A stretch of 64,000 nt of DNA from UBA5069 sp964560495 (GTDB lineage: Bacteria; Chloroflexota; Anaerolineae; Caldilineales; Caldilineaceae). The stretch is from positions 1 through 64,000 of the forward strand of contig CAZLMM010000025.1 in the NCBI GenBank assembly GCA_964560495.1, given 5' to 3'. The notes beneath the pieces were generated by a model. That model did no database searches. It was not told the origin of the DNA and saw only the letters and a list, made by a program, of their open reading frames with translations. Below are positions 54,278-62,663 of this stretch, in pieces (position 1 is the first letter of the stretch; each line of letters starts with the position of its first letter). A program made the position numbers and the translations under genes.

Positions 54278-55075
54278 TCAGAAGAGCAGAAACGCGCCCA
54301 GACCGAAGCCAACAGAGACAAACACCGCGCTGATCAAGAGGAGCAAGGCCAGGGGTGCAAAGATAGCGATGAGCGTGCGACCGGTGTCCAGATCGGCTGC
54401 GAAACGCACTGTGGCGACATAGAGCAAGAGCGCCCACACCCAGCCGATCAGGCCGAGAACAGGGCCGATGCAAGCCAGCGGCGCCAGCATGGTGAGGGTG
54501 AGCGGGAGAAAGGCGTAGGCTGTGGCGGCGTAGAAACGCTGTAGCGTCAAACCTTGCACGGCGCCGAGGAGTTTGGCTGTCAGCAACACGGATACACCCA
54601 CAATGATCCAGATTGCCAGCAGTTGGAGGGGCAGGGAGATCCATTCGCCCAGGGCGCTCAGACCTGCGGCAACCCAACCGGGTGTACGTGCGCCCAGCCC
54701 GGCCAACATCTGCGCTGATGCAGCGACTTCCGCCGAGCCGGCGCCAATGGGGAGCGCGGCCCAACTCCCCACGCCGCTGGAAAGCTGCGCCAAAGGAACA
54801 TTCGTGCCCATGCGCGCCGCGCTGATCCAGTTGACAAAGAAGTCGAGCAGACCGGCCAGGAGACCGACCAGAAAGAGCATCCCGATCCCCTCGCGCATGG
54901 AGGAATGGACGCCCGGTTGAAAGACGCTGTCCACCGGATCGGGGCCGACCGCTTGAGGTATACGGAATTGCACGGCGCTACTCATCTGATGTAGCGACGG
55001 CAGCCAACCACCGAGAAGGGGAGGCTCAGGCGGAGAAAGAGTTCCATCGGCAGCCAAGAACTGAGCCTGTTCCAC
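54278..55075 (-). CDS. Yip1-like polytopic membrane protein
   Basis: 265 residues. About 55 cytoplasmic residues precede four or five hydrophobic helices (GIGMLFLVGLLAGLLDFFVN, LPLQLLAIWIIVGVSVLLTA, AATAYAFLPLTLTMLAPLAC, LGLIGWVWALLLYVATV, IFAPLALLLLISAVFVSV). The LQRFYAATAYAFLPL segment resembles Yip1/DUF1282-type membrane proteins. No enzymatic motif is present. It starts 8 nt after the related 55084-55767 gene on the same strand, so they form a two-gene operon. Confidence 0.72.
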   Translation of the reverse strand: MEQAQFLAADGTLSPPEPPLLGGWLPSLHQMSSAVQFRIPQAVGPDPVDSVFQPGVHSSMREGIGMLFLVGLLAGLLDFFVNWISAARMGTNVPLAQLSSGVGSWAALPIGAGSAEVAASAQMLAGLGARTPGWVAAGLSALGEWISLPLQLLAIWIIVGVSVLLTAKLLGAVQGLTLQRFYAATAYAFLPLTLTMLAPLACIGPVLGLIGWVWALLLYVATVRFAADLDTGRTLIAIFAPLALLLLISAVFVSVGFGLGAFLLF

Positions 55076-55083
55076 AAGTCACC

Positions 55084-55767
55084 TCACAACGTCAAAATCA
55101 AGCTGACAACGAAACCGACTATGCTTGCCAAAACCATCAGCGCGGCAAACGGGATGACTGCCGTGACCGCCGCCCGTCGCCATGAAAGCTCATGAGCGAC
55201 CTGGATAGCCCGGTAGGCGATGAGGATGCTCCACACCCAGAGCAGCACGGCGCTCACAGAGACGAAGGGCACGATCGTCAAGAGGAGCAGGCTGCTGGGT
55301 GCAGCAATCAGCGCCGTTGCACCCAACGTCTGGGCCATTGTGCCCGACCCGCCCTGAGACTTGGCCACACCATGGGCAATCAGCCCCACAGTCAGCCACT
55401 GGGTCAAGAGGAAGAATGGCTCCCATACCAGGTTGAAGAGTCGCAGCCAGCCTGTGTCATAGCCGCCAAAGAGTGTATAGAGGCTCCACCATTGGCGAAT
55501 GAGGCTATCGGCAGAGAAACCTGCCGCGCCGAAGAGCGAGTTGGCGGCCTGGAGCGCCACCGGCTGCACGGCGCTGGCCGGCGGCATACTGGCCGAGAAA
55601 AGCAATCCGCCGATGAACTGGGCAACGCCGATCAGCGCGCCCAATACAACGGTGAAAAAAAGCCCTTCGGCCACTGGCTCATCATCCTCAACCATCTCAA
55701 TAAAAGCCGCTGGCTCCAACACCAGGGCCTTGCCGATCAATCCAGGGTAGGTGCGAGGCTCAAGCAT
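55084..55767 (-). CDS. Yip1-family membrane protein
   Basis: 227 residues. Begins LEPRTYPGLIGKALVLEPAA (cytoplasmic), followed by five hydrophobic helices. GGSGTMAQTLGATALIAAPS and VWSILIAYRAIQVAHELSWR resemble the Yip1 domain pattern in which a helix pair flanks a conserved Ala/Ser-rich turn. Function unknown. It is the first gene of the pair with 54278-55075, and paralogy between them is likely from layout but not strong at sequence level. Confidence 0.75.
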   Translation of the reverse strand: MLEPRTYPGLIGKALVLEPAAFIEMVEDDEPVAEGLFFTVVLGALIGVAQFIGGLLFSASMPPASAVQPVALQAANSLFGAAGFSADSLIRQWWSLYTLFGGYDTGWLRLFNLVWEPFFLLTQWLTVGLIAHGVAKSQGGSGTMAQTLGATALIAAPSSLLLLTIVPFVSVSAVLLWVWSILIAYRAIQVAHELSWRRAAVTAVIPFAALMVLASIVGFVVSLILTL

Positions 55768-55817
55768 GAACGATCCTCATTGAATGACTGAACCATGCGT
55801 CTGACCGATTACCCGAC

Positions 55818-55928
55818 ACTCAACAATCAACCATGGCGAATTGGCGCTGTCGCACACAACGAACAAGGAGAAAAAACATGAGTGTGTTTAACTCAACAAT
55901 CAACCATTGCGAATTAGCGATGTCGCAC
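55818..55928. repeat. Direct repeat of 38 bp, two copies
   Basis: actcaacaatcaaccatggc... (55818-55855) recurs at 55891-55928 with 35 of 38 positions identical, a 73-bp period. The repeats flank the ribosome site and start of the small ORF at 55878. The rest of the 55768-56125 gap has no recognisable gene. Confidence 0.8.
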
Positions 55929-55982
55929 CCTCAAGCATACCACGATTGGTCAGAATCCACAGAATACGCGAGCCGCACTTGA
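55878..55982 (+). CDS. Possible 34-residue small ORF
   Basis: ATG 55878 is preceded by AAGGAGAAAAAAC, one of the better ribosome sites in the window, and runs 34 codons (MSVFNSTINHCELAMSHPQA... to SRT). No homology is recognised and no promoter is clear, so it may be a chance frame. It starts between the two copies of the 38-bp repeat. Confidence 0.3.
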   Translation: MSVFNSTINHCELAMSHPQAYHDWSESTEYASRT

Positions 55983-56125
55983 TTTCACCGTTGCATTTGG
56001 GTGTGATTCCAAGATTCAACCAAGGGACGCAAGGCGCAAAAGGATGTCCCGCCGGGCGGAATGATCTCGGTTCGTCGTCCGCCGCAATCCAACATCTCCC
56101 AACCCCAAAAAGTTTGAACCTCTCC

Positions 56126-59100
56126 TCATCGCTTTACGAGCGGAAGGTAGACCTGCCCTGCCTGCGTCTGCACCTCGAAAACATGGGGCGCCGAAATACG
56201 CGCCGCCGGAGACGGATTGCGCACTGCAACACCCACGCTCTGACCCAACCTCAGCAGCGACGCATCGATCTGCGCCCGCACCTCGTCGGCGTTGATGAAC
56301 TGGGTCGTCAACCCCGCGCCGTTCCATAAGACCTGGCTGTCCGCTGCAAAGTTGCTGCCCTTGATCGTCAGCAGGATTGTTGGGCTGCCCGCGCCCACGC
56401 TGGCTGGCGTCAGGCTGGCGATGACCGGCGTCGGCCCGTGGACGATGAAGGGCAGTTTGTTCGACTCCAGATTGTCAGGCGCGGGAGAGCGCGCGCTCAC
56501 CTGCGCCTGACCGGGAGCGGCCAGCTGCGCCGCTCCCACAGCCGCGGCGAGATGCTCGCCGTCGACAACAGTGGTGGGAAGCGCAACCCCGTTCCAAAGC
56601 GCGACAGTGCCGCTGACAAAGCCGCCTCCTTCGAGCTGCAATGTGAAAGCCGCGCTGCCAGCGCTCGCCGTGTAGGGAGCGATGGCGGTGAGCACGGGCT
56701 GGTCGCCCAGGGCCGCTGCGGCCCACGTGACTGGCTGGTTCCAAACTGCGCTGAAGGGCCACACATAGTCATCTCCCTGGAAGTTCAGCCAGTAGTGTCC
56801 GACATTCAACCCCACCAGATGCCCCCAGCCGCCCAGCGTGACCGCGTCCATGCGCAGTTCGGCGCTCCACGAGTTGAGTTGGCTGCTCACCTGCGCATGC
56901 AGACCGCTTGGGCCGGGACCGGCAAAGCCGCCGGCGCCGTCTCCCACCAACGTAAAGACATCACCGTCTTCGCCTGCGAAAAAGCCAATGTCGCTGGACT
57001 GGGCCAGTGGGTCGCGACTGTGATTCACATCCACGCGCACTCCGGCGAACGCACCGGGAGTGGCCGCGCCCTTTGTCATACCTGTGAAGCACACCCATAG
57101 GTGGTCGCTGCTGCGCAGCAGGCGCACGGCAACCTGGCTGGATGGGGCGCTGTCCTGCGTCTGCACTTGCGCCGCGCCGGCATATGCAGCATCATTGCAA
57201 GAGCCGTCAAGCGTCGGCGCTGCGGACAGAGGGATCGACAAGGGAGCAACGGCAAAGGTCACGCTGACGCTGGCCGCGTTGTTGGCGGAATCGGTTCCGG
57301 TCAACACGGCTGTATGCAAGCCAGTCGTCAAGCCGAAGGCAATTGTTGTTTCCCCTTCATCTGCGTTCTTGCCGTCCACTGACCAACGGAGCGCCGAATC
57401 ATTCAAGCCCCCGTCCTCCGCGTCGCTTGCGCCGCCCGAGAACAGCACTGCCGCGCCGGCTGGAAAAGTCTGCCCGCCGACCGGCGTGACGATGAAGGGA
57501 GTCGGCTTACGGTTCTTCACCGTGAATGGTTGCGATACAGCAATGCCCGTGTGCAGGCCGTCGCTGGCCAGCACACGGATGCGCGCCGCATTGACTGCGC
57601 TGCCGTGAAGACTGCCCAGGTCGTTCAGCGTCAGAATGTAGTGGCCATTGGGCGTGCTGGGGTAATTGGTCGCCAGTGTGTGCCAGGATGCGCCGCTGTC
57701 ATGGCTGTATTGGAGCGTGTGCAGGAGCTGGTCGTCAGCGTCCGGGTCGCTGGAACTCCACTCGATGACCATGACTTGCCCCACTTCGACGCCAGCCACA
57801 GGTTGCTGGATGGCGACTGTAGGCAGGTTGACGCCCACGACATCAGAGAAAACGACTTTGGCGTCGGCCATCAACTCGATCTTCGCCGCCTGGCTGATGG
57901 GCGGCGTAAAAATGGCGCTAAAGAGCGCGCTGTCAGAATCGGCCACATGATCATCCATTTCCAACAGGGTGAGTGTGTCAGAGATGATGACCTTGCCGCC
58001 TGGGTCCAACAAGCGCAGCGAATAGGCTGCGTGGGGTATGCCGCCATGATCGCCCCTGGCAGCTTGGGCTTGCTGGCGGGCAGCGGGAGGCAACGAGGCT
58101 GTCGGCAATGTCAGCGCAGTGACGATCTCCCCGCGGGGCGCGCCCATGTCCACCAACCCGCTGATGAAGATGCTGTCGCCAGTGTCGCTGCCCACAGGCA
58201 GACTGGCGGCGCCGGCGTTGCTGAATTTGTCGATCAGGTTGCGCCATGTGTAGTCGCTGACCCAGGAGCGATTGGCATAGGACATGAAGTCCGCGGTCTG
58301 GTCGGGGCGGATGGGCTGGAGGGTGATCACATCGAAGCCGTAGTAGCTGTCGGCGCCCACGTTGGCAATTTGGCATGGTGGGTACGGATAACTGTTGTCG
58401 ATGTTGTCGGGGCTGCCGCAGTTGACATGCTTGCGCCCATGGTTGTGGGCCAACTCTTGCGCCATTACGCTGCCCTCGCGCATCTGATTCCAGCCCGGCT
58501 GGATCGGGTTGGGCGCGTGTTCTGGCAGCTGCACCCAGGATTGCTTGCTCACGGTGCTGGCGTAGCCGGCTGCGCCGCCGTTGTTGGCGTCGGGGTGCAC
58601 AAGACCCATGAAGTGCACCGGCGCATCGATGTCGTCGCAGGCGTCAGGATTGAAAGAGAGCAGCGCACGCGTCCACAGAGAAGTGATCACTTTGTCGCGA
58701 TCCGGAATACCATTGGTGAGGCCCCAGCCGTCTTCCAGCTCGTATGGGCCGAAGCAGGGATAGGGGATGGGGCCGTACCAACAGACTTCCAGTTCTTCGT
58801 CGGGTTCGGTGTCGCGAAAGATCCAGACGGCGGGTACAGGCCAGCGGCGCTTGAATTGATCGACCATGCCCCAAAAGTTGGGATCATTTACCGAGGGCAG
58901 GGGTGTGTGGGTGCGGACAGGTACAGTCCACACACAGACCGGCGGCTGATCCTGAAAGACGATGGTGCGGCTCAGGTCGTCGTTTTCCACATTTGTGTCG
59001 GTGTGGTGATTGCGTGGGTCCACCTGAAATTCCAGTGTAACTATGCCCTCCGTCCAGGTCTGGGGCAACAAGAAATACCAGCCATCATTGAGGCGGGCGC

Positions 59101-60526
59101 GGTCATAGCCGCCGCCTGTGCGCAGAGAGCGCATGCCGTTGACCGGCGTCAGGGGTGAGCCGGGCAAGTCAAGATCATTGCGTTTTCCCACCAACCGCAC
59201 CTCCACTGTGGGCGAATCAGGTCCGCTCAACTGTCTGGCATAGGCGCGCACATAGGTGGTCTTGTGTTTTGCCAGAGGCGTAGCATTGGCCAGGTTCTGA
59301 ATCCCCTGGGTCACTTCCATCGCGTCGGCAGCCAGGTCGCGCGTAATGGCGCTGGCGTTGAGCGGCAGCAGATAGACGCCCGAGGCTGCGCCGGCGGTAG
59401 CCAGTCGCGCAAAATAGAGATTGCCATTGACGATGAACATCTTGCGCGTGTCGATGTAGGTTTGATTGACGGCGATGTCGACGGCGTCGCCGCTGGTGAA
59501 AGGCTTGCGTTTGACCTTGCCGTCCTGAACGCCAGCCGTGGCGTAGACCTCGCTCCAGAAAAGATTGCTCCCGTCGCTGATCAGTCCGCCCATCGCCCAG
59601 TTGCTGGGGGGAGCATAGAAGGTTGTTGGCGTGATGAACGGCGGACCGCAGGCTGCGGCGATATTGCAACCAACGACTTGAATCGATGAATTGACGTCGC
59701 TGCCGTTGCTCGTGTTCTGCACCCAATAGATGTTGTACTGCAAGGCCGAACGTCGCCGGTAGAAAAGGTTGTTGCCTCTCGTATTGGCTGAAAACGCAGC
59801 GATCTGCGACTTGGCGTCATTGCAGGGCAAGGTCGCACACCCGACGCCGATCTGCCAGACGCCGGTTCTATCGGTGTAATAGACCGCGCCGCCCACAACC
59901 AGCACGTCGAGAGGGTTGTTGAGTCCATCGGCCACGATTTCGATGGCGCCGGTAGCGCGCGACGCGCGCAGAATCTTGCCGCCGCCGTAGCTCGGCCAAT
60001 ATATATGCTCGGCAGTCATTTCCAATTGGGCGAAATAGTCCGGCAGATCGCTCTCGGCTGGCGTGGCCACTGGCGTTCCTGTGTAGGGTTCGTTCAGGGG
60101 CGTGCGTTCGATGCGTTTTTCAGAAAGGTCGGTGTAGTAGACCCCGTCATCCTGCGCGATCAGGCCAAAAGGCATGTCGCAATGGCTGCCGTCGGTCGTC
60201 TCCAGGGTGCGCTGGACGCCGCCGGCCAGAGGGATGCGATGGAACGAGCCGGACCGCCCGAATTCAACGGCGAAGCAATCCACGCCCCAATAGAGCAAAC
60301 CGCCGCCGACGGCCCAATCGTCTATTGTCTGGACAACAACAGGCAACGGCGTGTCGCTGGGCGCGTCTGTCTCAGCCCGCAGCGATCCAGGGAACAAGAG
60401 GAGCACTCCCCAAAACAGAAGCAAACTGATGACAAATTTGTCAACGGCGCACGATAGGGAGTGAGCAGGGGAGTGAGAAGGGCGATTTGTGTTCTGTCGA
60501 GGTGACCATGCTCGTTTGTAACCCAT
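56126..60526 (-). CDS. Giant secreted metalloprotease-like protein with TIG domains and YLPLVKR tail
   Basis: 1466 residues. The signal anchor is near 30-50 (KFVISLLLFWGVLLLFPGSL). Residues 60-420 form a beta-propeller-like region (DDGVYYTDLSEKRIERTPL, GGAVYYTDRTGVWQIGVG). Near residue 685 is GSVMAQELAHNHGRKHVNC, a zincin-like site in which the first His of HExxHxxGxxH is replaced by Gln. Around 930-1110 are fibronectin/cadherin-like domains, then a DOMON-like region (about 1140-1260), and two IPT/TIG domains to about 1440. The final residues GQVYLPLVKR resemble a C-terminal tail I associate with Chloroflexota secreted proteins. ATG 60526 follows AAGGAATATCC. Confidence 0.8.
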   Translation of the reverse strand: MGYKRAWSPRQNTNRPSHSPAHSLSCAVDKFVISLLLFWGVLLLFPGSLRAETDAPSDTPLPVVVQTIDDWAVGGGLLYWGVDCFAVEFGRSGSFHRIPLAGGVQRTLETTDGSHCDMPFGLIAQDDGVYYTDLSEKRIERTPLNEPYTGTPVATPAESDLPDYFAQLEMTAEHIYWPSYGGGKILRASRATGAIEIVADGLNNPLDVLVVGGAVYYTDRTGVWQIGVGCATLPCNDAKSQIAAFSANTRGNNLFYRRRSALQYNIYWVQNTSNGSDVNSSIQVVGCNIAAACGPPFITPTTFYAPPSNWAMGGLISDGSNLFWSEVYATAGVQDGKVKRKPFTSGDAVDIAVNQTYIDTRKMFIVNGNLYFARLATAGAASGVYLLPLNASAITRDLAADAMEVTQGIQNLANATPLAKHKTTYVRAYARQLSGPDSPTVEVRLVGKRNDLDLPGSPLTPVNGMRSLRTGGGYDRARLNDGWYFLLPQTWTEGIVTLEFQVDPRNHHTDTNVENDDLSRTIVFQDQPPVCVWTVPVRTHTPLPSVNDPNFWGMVDQFKRRWPVPAVWIFRDTEPDEELEVCWYGPIPYPCFGPYELEDGWGLTNGIPDRDKVITSLWTRALLSFNPDACDDIDAPVHFMGLVHPDANNGGAAGYASTVSKQSWVQLPEHAPNPIQPGWNQMREGSVMAQELAHNHGRKHVNCGSPDNIDNSYPYPPCQIANVGADSYYGFDVITLQPIRPDQTADFMSYANRSWVSDYTWRNLIDKFSNAGAASLPVGSDTGDSIFISGLVDMGAPRGEIVTALTLPTASLPPAARQQAQAARGDHGGIPHAAYSLRLLDPGGKVIISDTLTLLEMDDHVADSDSALFSAIFTPPISQAAKIELMADAKVVFSDVVGVNLPTVAIQQPVAGVEVGQVMVIEWSSSDPDADDQLLHTLQYSHDSGASWHTLATNYPSTPNGHYILTLNDLGSLHGSAVNAARIRVLASDGLHTGIAVSQPFTVKNRKPTPFIVTPVGGQTFPAGAAVLFSGGASDAEDGGLNDSALRWSVDGKNADEGETTIAFGLTTGLHTAVLTGTDSANNAASVSVTFAVAPLSIPLSAAPTLDGSCNDAAYAGAAQVQTQDSAPSSQVAVRLLRSSDHLWVCFTGMTKGAATPGAFAGVRVDVNHSRDPLAQSSDIGFFAGEDGDVFTLVGDGAGGFAGPGPSGLHAQVSSQLNSWSAELRMDAVTLGGWGHLVGLNVGHYWLNFQGDDYVWPFSAVWNQPVTWAAAALGDQPVLTAIAPYTASAGSAAFTLQLEGGGFVSGTVALWNGVALPTTVVDGEHLAAAVGAAQLAAPGQAQVSARSPAPDNLESNKLPFIVHGPTPVIASLTPASVGAGSPTILLTIKGSNFAADSQVLWNGAGLTTQFINADEVRAQIDASLLRLGQSVGVAVRNPSPAARISAPHVFEVQTQAGQVYLPLVKR

Positions 60527-60568
60527 GTGAGGATATTCCTTTCTTGCACCGATGCCTGGGAGAAACCG

Positions 60569-60597
60569 AGTATACTCGCAATCTTCTTTGCACACAA
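60569..60597 (-). promoter_or_regulatory. Promoter of the secreted protein gene
   Basis: Minus strand: TTGTGT (60592-60597), 17-nt spacer, TATACT (60569-60574), about 40 nt before ATG 60526. The -35 is weak, the -10 good. Confidence 0.55.
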
Positions 60598-60638
60598 GCA
60601 ACGGAAAGTGGGGGCGGCCAGACCAAGACAACCATCAC

Positions 60639-60666
60639 TTGACTTGTCGGTCGATCTGACTATACT
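60639..60666 (+). promoter_or_regulatory. Promoter of the R2-like oxidase gene
   Basis: TTGACT (60639-60644), 16-nt spacer, TATACT (60661-60666). The leader to ATG 60768 is about 95 nt. It is divergent from the promoter at 60569-60597. Confidence 0.65.
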
Positions 60667-60767
60667 CCCAACCTGATTGTAAGTCGTTGGGGCGCGGAGA
60701 TGGGCAGCTACACGGCGATTCGCACCCACAGCCCCGCCTTGCCACCGCCATCCAAGGTTGGTTGCCT

Positions 60768-61664
60768 ATGCATCATCAACATTTCACTACCACAGGGCGC
60801 GGGCTGCGCCGCGATGCGCCAACCATGCGCCTCTTCGAGAAGGCCAAACGTTACGGCGTCTGGAACCCCAGCGAGATCGACTTCCGCCAGGATCGGGAAG
60901 ATTGGCTAAGCCTGAGCGAGCTGGAGCGCACAGTGCTTCTCCACCTCACCTCGCTCTTCCAGGCTGGCGAAGAGGCTGTCACGACCGACATCCTGCCGCT
61001 CATTTGGGTGATCGCCAACGAAGGGCGGCTGGAGGAGGAACTGTACCTCACGACCTTTCTTTTCGAGGAGGCCAAGCACACTGACTTCTTTCGTCGTTTT
61101 TTGGATGAAGTGGCCGGCAGTGCGACGGATCTCTCGCGCTTCCACACACCCAGTTACCGCATGCTGGTCTATGATGCGTTGCCAACCGCCATGACTCGTC
61201 TCCTCCACGATGCATCGCCTGTCAACCAGCTTCGCGCTTCAGTCACCTACAACATGATCGTCGAAGGCGTGCTGGCCGAGACCGGCTATCACGCCTATCT
61301 GACTGCGCTGGAACGCAACGGACTCATGCCGGGTCAGTGCCGTGGCATTCGCCTGCTCAAACAGGACGAGTCGCGCCATATCGCCTATGGCGTCTTTCTC
61401 ATCTCTCGCCTGGTGGCCCAGGAGCCGGGCCTGTGGGAAGTGGCCGAAGAGACAATGAATGAGCTGCTCATTCCGGCGCTGGGGGTGGTGGCCGATGTCT
61501 TTGGCAGCTACGAAGTCATGCCTTTTGGCTTGGTGGAAGCGGAATTCGTGGACTACGCCCTGGGGCAATTCAACAAGCGTATCGAGCGCATCGAGCGGGC
61601 GCGCGGGGCGAGCCTGGAGGAAGTTCAGGCTGTAGCGCAGCTGCTCTCGGAAACGGAAGTGTGA
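60768..61664 (+). CDS. R2-like ligand-binding oxidase (Mn/Fe)
   Basis: 298 residues, ferritin-like four-helix bundle. Metal ligands fall at almost the same positions as in the characterised R2lox proteins: E68/E69 (QAGEEAVTT), E101 and H104 (FLFEEAKHTDFF), E166 (NMIVEGVLAETG), E201 and H204 (QDESRHIAYG). Val71 and Tyr161, the residues that form the ether crosslink in R2lox, are both present. The protein binds a Mn/Fe centre and a long-chain fatty acid in known cases; its physiological oxidation is unsettled. It is not a ribonucleotide reductase subunit. ATG 60768 (MHHQHF) is preferred over upstream non-ATG starts. Confidence 0.92.
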   Translation: MHHQHFTTTGRGLRRDAPTMRLFEKAKRYGVWNPSEIDFRQDREDWLSLSELERTVLLHLTSLFQAGEEAVTTDILPLIWVIANEGRLEEELYLTTFLFEEAKHTDFFRRFLDEVAGSATDLSRFHTPSYRMLVYDALPTAMTRLLHDASPVNQLRASVTYNMIVEGVLAETGYHAYLTALERNGLMPGQCRGIRLLKQDESRHIAYGVFLISRLVAQEPGLWEVAEETMNELLIPALGVVADVFGSYEVMPFGLVEAEFVDYALGQFNKRIERIERARGASLEEVQAVAQLLSETEV

Positions 61665-61709
61665 CTCTTGCCCCCATGGCGCATCGCGAGTCAAGAGTCA
61701 CGACAATGA

Positions 61710-62663
61710 TTACGGATTGAACCGCGCGCCCCCTTCCAGCCACGCCTCCAGCGTGCGCCCCACCCGTTCCAGGCTCTCGGCGCTCAGCTTGTCCAGGGTG
61801 TCGCTCATGGTGTAGCGATAGGGATAGTCCACGTCAGCGATCAGCGCGGTCGGGAAGCCGGCGGCTGCAAACGCGGTGTGCGCGTTGGCCTCGTTCGCTT
61901 TGACCTCGGGGATGAAGACATCGCCAAAACCGGCCTCGTCCGCGGCCTGCCATAGGGCTGTGCTAAGGCCGGGCGAGCTGCTCTGCTGGAAGAAGAACTG
62001 CTGATCGACGCTGCCCACCCGGTCCAGCGCCACGGCGAAATTGGGGCCGGCGCAGCGCAAGGCGTCCTGTTCCAATTCGTCGATAAAGACCCGGCTGCCC
62101 ATCTGTCCTTCCCAGCCGGGAATGCCCTCGTTCTCTTCGGCATCAAAAAAGACCAAGCAGATCGTGTGTCCCGACTTTTCCACATCCAGGGTGCGCGCCA
62201 GCTCCAACAGAGTCGCCACGCCCGATGCGCCGCTATTGGCGCCCGGCGTGGGTCGCGTGCGATACAACTCGGTGGGGTCGGCGTCGGCGGCCAGGCGTGT
62301 GTCATAGTGGGTGGCAAGAATGCCCACTGGCGCCGCCGGCGCTTCGGGGCTGCGCACTGCGACGTAGTTGCGTCCGAGCACGCCGCCGCCAATGTCGAAC
62401 TCTTGGATGATGACATCCCACCCCAGGCCGGTCAGCTGTTGCACAAGCCATTCGCCGGTTTGCAGACTGTTGCGCGTGCCCGCCCCGCGCGCCCCAAAAC
62501 TCAGTTGGCTGCGGATATTGGCAATAGCCCGTTCGCCGGAGAATTCATCATCCACCCTGTTGTTTGGCAGCAAACCCAGAGCCAGATAGCCAAAAAAGAG
62601 CACCGCCAATCCCAGCGCCCCCACCAGGATCAGTTCGATGCCATAGGCGCGTAACAGTCGCAT
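61710..62663 (-). CDS. M28 peptidase-fold protein with degenerate metal site
   Basis: 317 residues. An N-terminal hydrophobic helix (8-30) anchors the protein outside the cytoplasm; the M28 fold follows. GILATHYDTRLAADAD contains the first His, and FFDAEENEGIPGWEGQMGS supplies the Glu pair. However, the metal-bridging Asp of the usual GANDxASG motif is Ser here (TPGANSGASGVATLLELA), and the C-terminal ligand region reads YPYRYTMSDTLDKL, without the usual His. It may be inactive, use one metal, or bind ligands only. It overlaps the der gene end by one base. Confidence 0.85.
   Translation of the reverse strand: MRLLRAYGIELILVGALGLAVLFFGYLALGLLPNNRVDDEFSGERAIANIRSQLSFGARGAGTRNSLQTGEWLVQQLTGLGWDVIIQEFDIGGGVLGRNYVAVRSPEAPAAPVGILATHYDTRLAADADPTELYRTRPTPGANSGASGVATLLELARTLDVEKSGHTICLVFFDAEENEGIPGWEGQMGSRVFIDELEQDALRCAGPNFAVALDRVGSVDQQFFFQQSSSPGLSTALWQAADEAGFGDVFIPEVKANEANAHTAFAAAGFPTALIADVDYPYRYTMSDTLDKLSAESLERVGRTLEAWLEGGARFNP

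Noticed and set aside
57530..59158. Plus-strand open frame of 542 codons within the giant secreted protein gene
   Set aside because: Antisense shadow of a continuous 1466-residue coding sequence.
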